Shown: positions 9,193 to 19,243 of the stretch, piece after piece | Layout: each line of letters begins with the position of its first letter | How positions within the stretch are numbered: position 1 is the first letter of the stretch | Origin: DASYQD01 sp963837455 | GTDB lineage: Bacteria > Acidobacteriota > Thermoanaerobaculia > Multivoradales > JAIOJS01 | Length of the DNA: 64,000 nt | Direction of reading: 5' to 3' | Assembly: GCA_963837455.1 (NCBI GenBank) | Contig: CAWINM010000001.1 | Coordinates: forward strand, 2,046,001-2,110,000 | Program-made: the position numbers and the translations under genes | The notes under the pieces: generated by a model | Database searches by the model: none | Told to the model about the DNA's origin: nothing | What the model saw: only the letters and a program-made list of their open reading frames with translations

Positions 9193-10080
9193 TCACGGGT
9201 GCTCGGCCTCGGCGTGGACCCTCTCGTGCCGCACCAGGTAGATACCGGCGCCGACGATGATCGCCGCGCCGGCCAGCACGCTGGCGTCGGGTCGCGTCGA
9301 CCACAGCACCCAGTCGAGCACCAGGCCCCAGCCGAGGGCGGTGTACTCGAAGGGCGCCACCGCAGAGGCCTCGCCGCGCCGGAAGGCCTCGGTGACGGCG
9401 TACTGACCGCTGGTGCCGGTGACGGCGAGCACGGCGAGCGGCGGCCAGTGCTCCGGCCGCAGGGGTACCCACACGCGGGCGGCGAGGGCCCCGGCGCCGA
9501 GCGTCAGCAGGGTGGTGAACCAGAACACCATCGACAGCGTCGAGTCGGTGCGGCCGAGCACGCGCACGGCGATCACCGACAGCGCGTAGCATCCCGCCGA
9601 GGTGAGCGCTGCCAGCCCTGCCCAGGTGAGGGCGCCGGCGCCGGTCGGGCGCAGCACCACCAGCACGCCGAGCATGCCGACGGCGATGGCTGCCCAGCGC
9701 CTGCCGCCGACCCGCTCGCCGAGGATGGGCACCGACAGCGCGGTGACCAGGAGCGGAGCCACGAAGAAGATCGAGTAGGCGTCGGCGAGTGGCAGCGCCC
9801 GCACGGCGGTGATGAACGCGCCGAGCATCAGCACCGACAGCGCGCCGCGGGTGAGGTGGAGCAGCCAGCGCCGGGAGAGCACCTGGCGGAAGCCGCCGCC
9901 GACCGCCACCCAGACGAGCACGATGGGCAGCGAGCAGGCCCCCCGCAGGGCCGCCACCTCGAGAGGCGGGTAGTGGGGCGCGAGCCACTTCATCGCCGCG
10001 TCCATCATCGACAGCGCGCCGACCGCCGCCACCATCCAGGCGATGCCGGCGAGGTTGTGGCGGCGCTGCGTCGTCGACAT
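9193..10080 (-). CDS. DMT-superfamily (EamA) transporter
   Basis: 295 residues, with about ten hydrophobic segments in two repeated halves, as in EamA proteins. Start chosen at ATG 10080 (MSTTQRRHNLAGIAWMVAA), where the first membrane helix begins; the frame runs open to 10152 but that part looks non-protein. Motifs such as EVAALRGACSLPIVLVWV and PFEYTALGWGLVLDWVLW fit the family. The substrate is unknown. It is divergent from the coiled-coil gene at 10151. Confidence 0.85.
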   Translation of the reverse strand: MSTTQRRHNLAGIAWMVAAVGALSMMDAAMKWLAPHYPPLEVAALRGACSLPIVLVWVAVGGGFRQVLSRRWLLHLTRGALSVLMLGAFITAVRALPLADAYSIFFVAPLLVTALSVPILGERVGGRRWAAIAVGMLGVLVVLRPTGAGALTWAGLAALTSAGCYALSVIAVRVLGRTDSTLSMVFWFTTLLTLGAGALAARVWVPLRPEHWPPLAVLAVTGTSGQYAVTEAFRRGEASAVAPFEYTALGWGLVLDWVLWSTRPDASVLAGAAIIVGAGIYLVRHERVHAEAEHP

Positions 10081-10150
10081 CGGCCACCCGCGCCGGGATG
10101 CTCTCACGGGCCCCGCTCCGGCGCCATGGTGCCCTCGACTACGATGGGGC

Positions 10151-11068
10151 ATGCCCGCGCCGCCGACCGCCGTCGACGATGCCGTCCGCGAGCTCTACCG
10201 TGGGCCGCTGGCGGCGTTCACCGCCGGCCGGCAGGCGCTCGCGAAGCGCCTGCGCAACGAGGGTGACCCAGGCGAGAGCCAGGTGCGCGAGCTACGGAAG
10301 CCGACGCTCTCGGCCTGGGCGGTCAACCAGCTCTTCGCCCTCGAGCAGCGGGCGATGGGCGCCTTCGTGGGCGCCGGCGAACGTGCGCGGGCGGCACAGC
10401 GGCGGGTGGCCAGCGGTGGCGACCCGGCACCGTTGCGGCAGCTGCTCGAGACCATCCGCACCGAGACGGCGCGGCTCACGGCCCGCGGCGCTGCGCTGCT
10501 GGCGGTGGCGGAGCGGGCACCCGGCGAGGCGATCGTCGAGCGCGTGCGCACCAACCTGGAGGCGCTGGCGCTCGATGCCGAGGTCGCCGCCCTGGCGGCC
10601 CGCGGCTGGCTCGACGCCGACCTCGATCCTCCCGGCTTCGAGGTCATGGCGGCGCTGCAGGTGGCCGCAGCCGGCGCGCGGCCGGCCAAGGCGGCGGCGC
10701 CCGCTTCGCCGGCGCGGCCGGCCAGGGCCGGTGCCGTGCCCACGCCCGCCGCGACCGCCGACGGCAAACGGGCGCGTGGACGCGACGCTGCGGCGGCGCG
10801 TGCCGAGCGCGAGGGCGAGGCGCGCCGGCTGCTTGTGGCGCGAGCCGAGGAGGAGCTGGCGCGGGCCGAGGCTGACGCCACGGCCGCCCGGGGTGCCGCC
10901 GAAAGCGCCGCCGACGAAGCCGCGCGATGGACGCGCGAGGCCGAGGTGGCGGCTCGCCGAGGGGAGGAGGCGCGTCGGCGCGCCGGCGACGCCCATGCGC
11001 GTGCCGCTCGTGCCGAGGCGGGAGTGCGGCGCGCCCGCGAGGCGCTGGCGCGGGCCCAGAGCTCCTAG
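10151..11068 (+). CDS. Conserved hypothetical protein with long helical C-terminus
   Basis: 305 residues from ATG 10151. The N-terminal 100 residues contain a recognisable block (VRELYRGPLAAFTAGRQALA, LRKPTLSAWAVNQLF) that I have seen in uncharacterised proteins of high-GC bacteria. The middle is an Ala/Pro linker. The last about 110 residues are an Ala/Glu/Arg-rich coiled coil (LVARAEEELARAEADATAAR). No catalytic motif, signal peptide or membrane segment. No function assigned. Confidence 0.7.
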   Translation: MPAPPTAVDDAVRELYRGPLAAFTAGRQALAKRLRNEGDPGESQVRELRKPTLSAWAVNQLFALEQRAMGAFVGAGERARAAQRRVASGGDPAPLRQLLETIRTETARLTARGAALLAVAERAPGEAIVERVRTNLEALALDAEVAALAARGWLDADLDPPGFEVMAALQVAAAGARPAKAAAPASPARPARAGAVPTPAATADGKRARGRDAAAARAEREGEARRLLVARAEEELARAEADATAARGAAESAADEAARWTREAEVAARRGEEARRRAGDAHARAARAEAGVRRAREALARAQSS

Positions 11069-11132
11069 CCGCATGGGGCGCCGCCGCCCCTGCCGCCCGA
11101 GCGGGCTCGGGCGACTTGGGGTAGGATGACGC

Positions 11133-11576
11133 ATGACATATCGTATCTGGCCTCTGCGGCCGCCAGGCGGAGAAGCAGTGCCGTCGCCCCTCGAGGCCAC
11201 CGGGCCGATCGCCACGGCCCACGTCACGCCGCCCGCGCCGCGCAGCGATGGCAACGCCAAGCCCAAGCCGCCGGCGGTGCGCTACGTGGGATTCCGCACC
11301 ACCGACCAGGGGCGCGAGTACACCTGCCGCGTCAACGACGGGCTGGGCGAGCGGCGGTTCGTGCTCTTCATCGGGCACCAGGCGTTCGCCTCCCGCGAGG
11401 CACGGTTCCAGGACGCTCCCGACCTCTGCTGCGCGCGCCTGCAGCGCGAGCTGGCCGCCGACCCTGGCCTGCTGCCGGGCTCGCCGCTGGCGCTGACGGC
11501 AGAAGAGCTGCTCGACTACCGCAACGTGCGCGAGCATCGCGCCCCGGGTCGCAAGCGCCGCGGATCGACCGGCTGA
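11133..11576 (+). CDS. Hypothetical protein
   Basis: 147 residues. After a Pro-rich N-terminus there is a compact, protein-like domain (VRYVGFRTTDQGREYTCRVNDG, RRFVLFIGHQAFASREARFQDAPDLCCARLQREL). The codon pattern is third-position G/C like its neighbours, and the other frames here look random. No family recognised. It stands alone, 64 bases after the coiled-coil gene. Confidence 0.6.
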   Translation: MTYRIWPLRPPGGEAVPSPLEATGPIATAHVTPPAPRSDGNAKPKPPAVRYVGFRTTDQGREYTCRVNDGLGERRFVLFIGHQAFASREARFQDAPDLCCARLQRELAADPGLLPGSPLALTAEELLDYRNVREHRAPGRKRRGSTG

Positions 11577-11668
11577 GGGTCGGCTCGCGCGGCCGGGGCG
11601 CCGAGGCGAGCCGCCAGGGAGTGAGCCGCCAGGGTCCCGAGCCCCGGCGGCCACCCGAAATCTGAAGG

Positions 11669-11950
11669 CTAGTAGCGATTGCGCCGCGGGCCGCCGCCGC
11701 CGCCGCCGGACTCGCGCGGGCGCGCCTCGTTCACCTTGAGGGTGCGGCCGCCCACCTGCTTGCCGTCGAGAGCGGAGATGGCCTTGTCGGCGCCGTCCGC
11801 CATCTCGACGAAACCGAAACCGCGCGGCTGGCCGGTCTCGCGGTCGGTGACGAGGCTGACGCTGGTGACACTGCCGTGTTCGCCGAAGAGCTCGCGGAGC
11901 TCCGCCTCGGTGGCGCTGTACGCGAGATTGCCGACGTAGATCTTGGTCAT
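11669..11950 (-). CDS. RNA-binding protein with one RRM domain
   Basis: 93 residues. RNP2 (IYVGNL, residues 4-9) and RNP1 (RGFGFVEM, about 43-50) are intact, and the protein ends in a Gly/Arg-rich tail (GGGGGGPRRNRY). This is the small bacterial glycine-rich RRM type, often cold- or stress-induced, binding single-stranded RNA in the cytoplasm. A long upstream region without a gene could be a 5' leader, but I see no defined regulatory structure. Confidence 0.93.
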   Translation of the reverse strand: MTKIYVGNLAYSATEAELRELFGEHGSVTSVSLVTDRETGQPRGFGFVEMADGADKAISALDGKQVGGRTLKVNEARPRESGGGGGGPRRNRY

Positions 11951-12280
11951 GGCTGTAGCTGTTCTTTCCTGATGGGAGCCGCTCGACGTTTCGGCGGTCC
12001 CGTGAGTCTGGTTTGACCCCGTGCTCCAGGGCCTCGTTACGGGAGCTGGCTCGGTGAGGAGTCGGGAGGCGGCGGCAGGAAAAACTCGGGATTCTTCAGT
12101 CGCAGCGATCCGCCCCGAAGGACGGCCCCTTTGCTCTCGCGCGTGCGGAGTTTAGCCCATCGGGGCCCCGGATGGCGATTCCCCCGGATTCGCGGCGCCG
12201 GTGGCCGAGCCCGTGCCGACCCTGGCGACGGGGGAGCGGGCGCGCCGGCGGGGTCCTCCCGCCCCCACGCTCGGCGACTG
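11951..12280. other. Intergenic region upstream of the RRM gene
   Basis: 330 bases with no supported gene. On the minus strand it would carry the promoter and any 5' leader of the RRM gene, and on the same strand the 3' end of the symporter transcript. A 10-base perfect palindrome (CGGGGCCCCG) lies at 12161-12170; it has no T-tract, so I do not call it a terminator. Confidence 0.4.
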
Positions 12281-13550
12281 CTAGGGCTGCGCGGGGAGGT
12301 CGGCTGTCGCGGCCGCGGTGCGCCCGCGAGCCACCAGGACGGCGGCGACGAAGTTGCCGGTGAGGTTGAGGACAGTCGCGAAGAGGTCGGGGATGGCATC
12401 GACGGCGATGAGGATGCCGATGCCCGCCACCGGCACCCCGATGGCCACGAAGAGCGGCGCCAGCATGAGGAAGGCGCCACGCGGGATGCCGGGGACGCCG
12501 AAGGCGAGGAACACCGCGGCGAAGGCGATGGTGGCGAGCTGGCCGGCGTGCAGCTCGATGCCGTAGAAGCGGCCGACGAAGAGGGCGCCGATCGTCCACG
12601 ATACCGGGGCGGCGATCTTGAAGGTGGAGACGGCGAGCGGCAGCACGAAGCCGCGCACGCGTTCCGGCAGCTCGAGGCCGCGCTCGGCACCCTCGACCAG
12701 CGCCGGCAGTGAGGCGAGCGACGAGCTCGAGCTGAAGGCGATGAGCTGCGCCGGCAGGAGCGCGCGAGCGAAGGGCCGCAGCCCGACGCCACTGCCGAGC
12801 ACCGCCACCGGATAGAGCAGCAGCGTGACGAGGAGGCTCGCCAGCGAGTAGGCGACGACGTAGAAGCGCGACGGCGCCGGCGAGCCCGGCGCCGGTGTGC
12901 GCCGCCAGCGGCAGGACGAGCGCGAAGACGCCGAGGGGCGCCGCCGCGATGACCCACTCCACCAGCAACAGCATGGCGGCGCCGAGGGCGCGGAAGAAGC
13001 CGAGCAGGGTGTCGCGCGCCCGCTGTGGGCTGCGAGCGACGGCGAGGGCGAAGAGCAGCGTGAAGAGGATGAGCGGCAGCATGGCGTCGCTCGCCGCTGC
13101 GGCGACGGGGTTGGTGGGGAGCAGCGAGGGCAGCCAGCTGGCGAAGCTGGGCGGCTGGCCGCCGGCCGCGATCTGGTCCGCCGCGGCGGCGGCGCCGGCG
13201 GGCAGCGACGCCGCACCGGCGCCGGCCGGCAGCCAGCGGAACGCCAGGTGAGCCAGCGGCACGATGACCGCGGCGGTGCCGAGCAGCAGGAGGACGAACA
13301 CCAGCAGCGAGCGGCCGCCAAGGCGCCCCACGGCGCGGAGGTCGGCGGCCGAGGCGACGGCGGTGACCAGCAGGGAGACGACCAGCGGAATCACCGTCAT
13401 GCGGATGGCGTTGACCCACAGGGTGCCCACCGGCCCCAGGGCGTCGGCCGCACGGATCCACCCGGCGCTGCCGGAGGCGGCGATGGCGGTGCCGGCGAGC
13501 AGGCCCGCCACCAGCGCCAGCAGGACGCGCGTGCCCTCCTTCATCGCCAT
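12281..13550 (-). CDS. Dicarboxylate/amino acid:cation symporter (DAACS), frameshifted
   Basis: Inner-membrane sodium/proton-coupled symporter. From ATG 13550 the first frame carries the N-terminal helices (MAMKEGTRVLLALVAGLLAG, LGPVGTLWVNAIRMTVIPLV). Near 12867-12870 the frame breaks after AHTGAGLAGAVA; the rest (FYVVAYSLASLLVTLLL, IAFSSSSSLASLPAL, DAIPDLFATVLNLTGNFVAA) continues in another frame to the stop at 12281. The serine-rich hairpin and the D-x-x-x-D-x-x-x-T-x-x-N motif of the family are both present across the break, so one extra base explains everything. It follows the SDR gene by three bases and is probably co-transcribed. Confidence 0.85.
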
Positions 13551-13553
13551 TTC

Positions 13554-14315
13554 CTACATCATCAGGTCGCCGCCGTTGATGTCGAGCGCGGCGCCGGTGA
13601 CGTAGCCGGCGGCCTCCGAGGCGGCGAAGCAGATGAGGTCGGCGACCTCCCGCGCAGTGCCCAGACGTGGCACCGGGAACCCCTTCGCCAGCTGCTCGAG
13701 GTGCTCCCTGGTGGCGCTCTCGCGGGTGAGCTCGGTATCGATCATGCCGGGGCAGACGGCGTTGACGGTGATGCCGAAGCGACCGAGCTCCTTGGCCGCG
13801 GCACGGGTCAGCCCGAGCAGCCCGGTCTTCGACGCGGTGTAGTGGGCGCCGCCGAGGGTGCTCACCATCCTCCCTGCGGTCGAGGAGACGTTGACGATGC
13901 GGCCGTAGCGCTGCGCCCTCATGAACGGCAGCGCCGCCGAGATGAGCAGGAAGGGGGCGGTGAGGTTCACCTCCAGCGCCCGCCGCCACTCGTCAGCCGC
14001 GATGTCACCGAAGCGCGTCGTCAGCGGCAGCGCCGCGTTGTTGACGAGGACGTCGATGCGGCCGAAGCGCTCGACGGTGCGCTGCACGATCGCCGCCGGG
14101 ACGCCGTCGGCGGTAAGATCGCCTTCGACTCCCAATGAGCGCTCTCCCAGCTCGCTGGCCACCGCCGCGGCGCGGGCGAGGTCGCGGACGTGAACGGCGA
14201 CCGCGGCTCCCTGCTCGTGCAGACGCATCGCCGTGGCGCGGCCCAGACCCCGAGCCGCGCCGGTGACGATCGCGACCCGTCCCGTGAAAGCCTGCTGCGC
14301 AGCCACGCTCGTCAC
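13554..14315 (-). CDS. SDR-family oxidoreductase
   Basis: 253 residues from a GTG at 14315, preceded by AGAGAGG. Classical short-chain dehydrogenase: cofactor motif TGAARGLG near residue 20, NNAA, the catalytic Ser-Tyr-Lys (NVSS, HYTASKTG), and PGMIDT. The fold and the Gly motif fit an NAD(P)-dependent reductase such as a 3-oxoacyl reductase; the substrate cannot be read. The frame is open far upstream, but that part is low-complexity. It directly precedes the symporter (three-base gap). Confidence 0.88.
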   Translation of the reverse strand: MTSVAAQQAFTGRVAIVTGAARGLGRATAMRLHEQGAAVAVHVRDLARAAAVASELGERSLGVEGDLTADGVPAAIVQRTVERFGRIDVLVNNAALPLTTRFGDIAADEWRRALEVNLTAPFLLISAALPFMRAQRYGRIVNVSSTAGRMVSTLGGAHYTASKTGLLGLTRAAAKELGRFGITVNAVCPGMIDTELTRESATREHLEQLAKGFPVPRLGTAREVADLICFAASEAAGYVTGAALDINGGDLMM

Positions 14316-14474
14316 CACCTCTCTGCCCGCGAGAAGGCGCCCAGTATCGCGTACCCGCCGGCGGCGGCCAAGCCGCGCGGCCGCGGCGGCCGCGTGCCGG
14401 GGGCGCCGCAACTGTTCCTCCGTCGCAGCGTATGAGCATTCGAACCAGGGCGTACCGCCCGAGGGGGATCGAAC

Positions 14475-15830
14475 GTGAAGAGCTCCAGTGCATTGCGGTT
14501 GGCGGCCGCGGCCGCGCTCCTGCTCGTTGCCGGTGTGGCGTGGGCGGCGGAGGCCCCGTCGCCGAGCTTCCCACCGCCGCCGACGTCGACGGCGGCGCAC
14601 TTCGACGCTGACGCCGCCACCGCCGGCTACCTCGCCGAGCTGCCGCCGGCGGCGCGCGCCAAGTCCGACGCCTACTTCGAAGGCGGCTACTGGCTGATCC
14701 TGTGGGACTTCCTCGTCGGCCTCGCCGTGGCCTGGCTGTTCCTCGGCACCCGCCTCTCGGCGCGCATGCGCGACCGCGCCGAGCGCATCACGCGGTTCAA
14801 GTGGCTGCAGACCTCCCTCTACAGCATCGGCTACATCCTCATCTCCAGCGTGCTGCTGCTGCCGTGGAGCGCCTACGAGGGCTACTTCCGCGAGCACCAG
14901 TACGGGATGTCGAACCAGACCCTGGGGGCCTGGCTCGGCGACCAGGCGAAGGGGCTGGCGATCGGCCTCGTCCTCGGCACCCTCGCCGCCACGGCCATCT
15001 ACGCGGTGCTGCGGCGAGCGCCGCGCACCTGGTGGCTGTGGGGCTCACTGGTGACGATCGCCATCGCCATGTTCGCCGCCGCCATCGCCCCGGTCTACCT
15101 CGAGCCGGTGTTCAATGACTTCAAGCCGCTCGCCGACAGCCCGCTCAAGCGCCAGATCCTGGCGATGGCGCACGCCAACGGCATCCCCGCCACCGACGTC
15201 TACGAGTTCGACGCCTCGCGGCAGACCAAGCGCATGAGCGCCCACGTCAGCGGCCTGCTCGGTACGACGCGGATCAGCATGAACGACAACCTGATGAACC
15301 GCGGCTCGCAGGAGGAGATCAAGGCGGTGCTCGGGCACGAGATGGGCCACTACGTGCTCCACCACGTCTACAAGGGGATGACCTTCATCGGCATCATCAT
15401 CATCGTCGGCTTCGCCTTCCTGAGCTGGTCGTTCGAGAAGGTGCGCACCACCTACGGGGCGCACTGGGGCGTGCGCGGCGTCGCCGACGTCGCCGGCATG
15501 CCGCTGCTGCTCTTCCTGCTCTCGGTGTACTTCCTCGTGCTGACCCCGGTCAACAACACGCTCACCCGCACCATGGAGGCGGAGGCCGACAACTACGGCC
15601 TCAACGTCTCGCGCCAGCCCGACGGCTTTGCGCAGGCGGCGATGCACCTCTCCGAGTACCGCAAGATGGTGCCCGGCCGCATCGAGGAGCTCGTCTTCTA
15701 CGACCACCCGAGCGGCTGGCATCGCATCCATCGCGCCATGGTGTGGAAGGGCGAGCACCTGCAGGATGCCGACGTCGCCGCCTACGACGCCGCCCATCGC
15801 GCCGCCATGGCGCCCTCCGGGCAGCGCTAG
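14475..15830 (+). CDS. M48 metallopeptidase, Ste24/CAAX-protease type
   Basis: 451 residues with an N-terminal signal or anchor, several membrane helices, and an M48 catalytic domain: HEMGHY near residue 288 and the third zinc ligand in EAEAD near residue 370. The layout (helices, an N-terminal ARFREHQYGMSNQT-like region reading YFREHQYGMSNQTLG, then HExxH) matches the Ste24 subfamily rather than HtpX. It is likely an inner-membrane zinc endopeptidase in protein quality control. Full length and intact. Confidence 0.92.
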   Translation: MKSSSALRLAAAAALLLVAGVAWAAEAPSPSFPPPPTSTAAHFDADAATAGYLAELPPAARAKSDAYFEGGYWLILWDFLVGLAVAWLFLGTRLSARMRDRAERITRFKWLQTSLYSIGYILISSVLLLPWSAYEGYFREHQYGMSNQTLGAWLGDQAKGLAIGLVLGTLAATAIYAVLRRAPRTWWLWGSLVTIAIAMFAAAIAPVYLEPVFNDFKPLADSPLKRQILAMAHANGIPATDVYEFDASRQTKRMSAHVSGLLGTTRISMNDNLMNRGSQEEIKAVLGHEMGHYVLHHVYKGMTFIGIIIIVGFAFLSWSFEKVRTTYGAHWGVRGVADVAGMPLLLFLLSVYFLVLTPVNNTLTRTMEAEADNYGLNVSRQPDGFAQAAMHLSEYRKMVPGRIEELVFYDHPSGWHRIHRAMVWKGEHLQDADVAAYDAAHRAAMAPSGQR

Positions 15831-15895
15831 GGACGGACGCGACGGCGACCAGGCGTCAGCGAGACCGGAAGGGCCGCCGGGCGGCGTGCGGCCCC

Positions 15896-18800
15896 TCAGT
15901 GGGCCGCTGGCGCCGTGGCCGTCGCCGCTGCCGCCCGCGTGCGCAGGGCTTCGCCGGCGAGCAGCGCGTTCCACACCAGCGCGTGGCTGCCGATGGTCTC
16001 GCCGCGCCAGACCGGGTTGATGGCGAAGAGCACCAGTTGACCGTTGCCCACCGGCACCTCCACCACCGCCGCCCGGCGGGCCAGCTCGCCGCCGTGGTCG
16101 AGCAGGCCGGAGACCAGGAGGTCGTCGGCGTCGGCGAAGCGCAGCAGGGTTCGCGGGCGTAGCGCCTCCGGGATGAGGAACGGGTTGCGCCGCCGCTCCT
16201 CGAGCGACAGCGGGCGCGCCTCCCAGCGCTCGGCCTTGGCGAGCTCCGGCAGGGGGGCGGCGCCGGGCGGCCGACGGCCGCATCGCTGTCGCTGGCGCCG
16301 CCGCGCCCGGTGGGGCGCTCCTCTCCCTCGTGCTGCCAGCCGCCGGCGGCGGCATTGCTGAGCTCGAAGCTCATGCCCTCGGAGCTGTAGACCGCCAGCC
16401 CGTCGCCGAGGCCGTCGGCGATCGGCGAGCTGGCGTCCGGGAAGCGCGCGTCGAGCACCGTGCCCACCACCTCCAGCCCGCTGGTGTGCGCGACGCGCAC
16501 GCCGGGGGCGAAGCCGGCGTCGAGGAGCAGCTGGCAGGTGTCCTCGGCCGCCACCAGCGTGCCGCCGTCGTCGACGAAGGCGCGCAGGTGCGCGAGGCCG
16601 GTGAAGCCGAGGCCGGGACGCACGTCGTCGGTGGCGTCGATGGCGCCGAGGTTAGGCGTCTCCACCGTCTGCTTCCAGGGCAGGGGCTCCCCCCACATCG
16701 GCAGCCCGTTGACGATCGTCTGCGGGTTGATGCCCACCGGCGGGAAGAGGATGGCGTCGTAGCGCGACCGCAGGTCGTCGCTCGCCGCCACGTCCTGGGT
16801 GCTCAGGTAGTCGTAGGGCACGCCGAGGAGGTCGAGGCGCAGGCGCCACCACCCCTCGGTCTGCGTCGACTGCCAGGTGTGGAGCAGCGCCAGCCGCGGC
16901 TTCGCCACCGGGCGGGTCTTGACGCTGGGCGCTGCCGCAACCGCCTCGGCCGTCACTCCGAGCTCGCTGGCGGCGCGCGTGAGGCCGCCGGCGTCGGCGC
17001 CGCGCACGATCCAGGTGCCGCGCGGATAGTCGTGGCTGCCGACGTGGAAGGGCTCGGCGGCCGCCTCGACGGTGGCCGCGCCGAGCCGGTAGCGCAGCGC
17101 GAAGGCGGCGTCGTCGCCGTGCGCCGCGACGAGGAAGACGGAGCCGCTGCCGGCGACGCCGCCGGCCAGCCGCACCGGGCCGTCGACCACCTTCATCGCC
17201 GCTGCCAGCGCCTGCGCGTCGGTGACCCGCACGGCCTCGACGTCGAACAGTGCTGGGAAGCTCCAGCCGGTGTCGTCGTAGGGGTGCTTCTGCGGGTCGT
17301 CGGGGCTCCAGTACTGGCGGTCGAGCAGGGCGTCGGCGATGCGGCTGTAGGGCTGATCCATGCGCACGACGTACGAGCCGGCGGGGAACGTCCGTGTCGA
17401 GGTGGCGGCAGGCTTCAACGTCGTCGCGGACGCCGCGCCCTTCGCCGGCGCCTTGGCGCCGGCCGCCGGCTTCGCCGCGCCCTCCTTGCCCCCACCCTGG
17501 GCGTCGCCGGCCGCCGGCACCGTTACGGTGAACGGCCGCTCGGCGCGCGAGATCTCGACGTGCTGGAGCTGCAGCACGCGCAGCAGCTCGGCCTGGGCAC
17601 CGGGACGCTTCTCGTCGCCCGGCAGCACGTACGCCGCGGGGCCCTCGAGGTGCGGCTTCCCGACGCTGCGCTTCCCCTTCGCCCAGAAGTCGCGCAGCAG
17701 CTGCTCGCGGTTGGCGGCGGTGAAGGCGAGCGAGACCAGCAGGCCGGTCTCCTCGTAGTTGTTGTTGTCGCGCTGCGACCAGGTGACGGTGGGATAGGGA
17801 GGGTCCTGCCGGTACCAAGTGCGCGAGGTCTCCCCGGGGTCGAGCTGGCGCGTCTCGGTGTCGGCGCCGCCGTTGCCGAAGGTCTCGTAGAGCCGCGAGA
17901 TGCCGTTGTGCATCGCCGCCATGAACATCAGGTAGCCGGGGCTCCAGGTGTCGAAGTCGCCGTGAGTAAAGACGCCGGGCATGCCGAGCGTGGTCATCTC
18001 GGCGACATTGGTCCAGCCGAAGAGCTGCCACTCGTTGGTGAGGATGGGGTCCACCCAGGCGTTGTAGGGCCCATCGCCCACGGTGTTGTCGTAGAGAAAG
18101 GGCACCGACTCGTGCAGGTCGTGCAGCACCTGGGCGTGCCAGCCGAGGTAGGTGTCGAGCACCTGCCGCGACAGCGACAGGGTGAGCGCCATGGCGTCGC
18201 GATTGTTGTCGTGCGCCACGTAGTGCCCCCAGTAGGCGAGGCGCGGTATCGCCGCGTCGGGGTGGGCGAGGTGCCAGCGGTAGAGATCCACCATGCGGTC
18301 GCGGCCGTCGACCTCGACCACCGGCGTGATCAGGGTGATGACGTGCTGGCGGATGTCGCGGACGTAAGGGCTCTCGTCGACCGCCAGCCGGTAGGCGAGC
18401 TCCATCAGCGCCGTCGGCGCGCCGGTCTCGGGGGAGTGGATGGTGCCGGTGATGTAGTAGACCGGCACCGTGGCGGCGAACAGCGGCTCGGCCTTGGCGT
18501 CGTCGAGGCCGAGGGTGCGGGGGTCGGCGAGCCGCGCCAGCCGGGCGTCGTTGTCCTCGCGATGCTGCAGGTTCTCCTCCGCGGAGATGGCGACGGCGAT
18601 GCGCTCGCGACCCTCCTCGCTCTTGCCGATGCTGAACACCTCGACACGCGGGCTGGCGGCGGCCAGCATCCTGAAGTAGCGGTTCACTTCCGCCGTGTAG
18701 GGCAGGATGCCGGGCGCCCCTGCCACGTCGCCGAGCACCGCGCTCGGCGACGGCACCGTCGTCGAGGCCGGCAGGTAGTCGGTGAGCGGCGAGTTGAGCT

Positions 18801-18951
18801 CGGGGGCCGTCGTGTACTGGCCGATCTTGGCCGTCGCCGCGGCGTCGATGGGCTGCGCGCGGTCGGGGACGAGGTGCGCCGGCATCCGCGGCTGGGCGGC
18901 TAGCGGCAGGGCGAGTGTCGAGGCGGCGACGGCGGCGGCGAGAACGCGCAT
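15896..18951 (-). CDS. Secreted M14-family metallopeptidase, frameshifted near the C-terminus
   Basis: About 1,018 residues if corrected. ATG 18951 follows a GGAGG and starts a signal peptide (MRVLAAAVAASTLALPLAAQ). The N-terminal third is a zinc carboxypeptidase domain: GTIHSPETG supplies the H-x-x-E pair, and WGHYVAHDNNRD and DLHESVPFLYDN follow. A Lys/Ala-rich linker comes near residue 490, then a large C-terminal region including a glutamine-amidotransferase-like segment (LLHTWQSTQTEGWWR, DDGGTLVAAEDTCQLLLDAG). At a run of six G (16252-16257, plus strand) the frame breaks; the sensible end (ELAKAERWEARPLSLEERRR to EALRTRAAATATAPAAH) is in another frame and stops at 15896. One missing base in the run restores it. 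Confidence 0.83.
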
Positions 18952-19243
18952 GCGGCGGACCTCCGTGGGGGTGGATGCGATCGGGGGCGGCGCCGATGCT
19001 ACCCGCTCCCGGTGTGGAACGCGCTGGTGGGGATGCGCCCACGCGGAAGCCGCAGGAGGTCGATGCTGGTCGCCGCCGACCTGGCCTGGGCCCGGAGGTG
19101 GCGGTCGGGGGCGATGCGGCGCCGCAAGATCAAGGGCGCCGCCGTCGACGCCCCCGAGGTCGAGCGCCCCTTGGAGTTCTCGCAGCAAGAGTCCTCTAGG
19201 CAGGGTCGGCGCGTGCCGGCGTGTCGGGGTGCGGGCCGACCGA

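Noticed and set aside
12161..12170. Perfect palindrome CGGGGCCCCG as a terminator
   Set aside because: Only ten bases, no loop and no T-tract; such palindromes are expected at this GC content.
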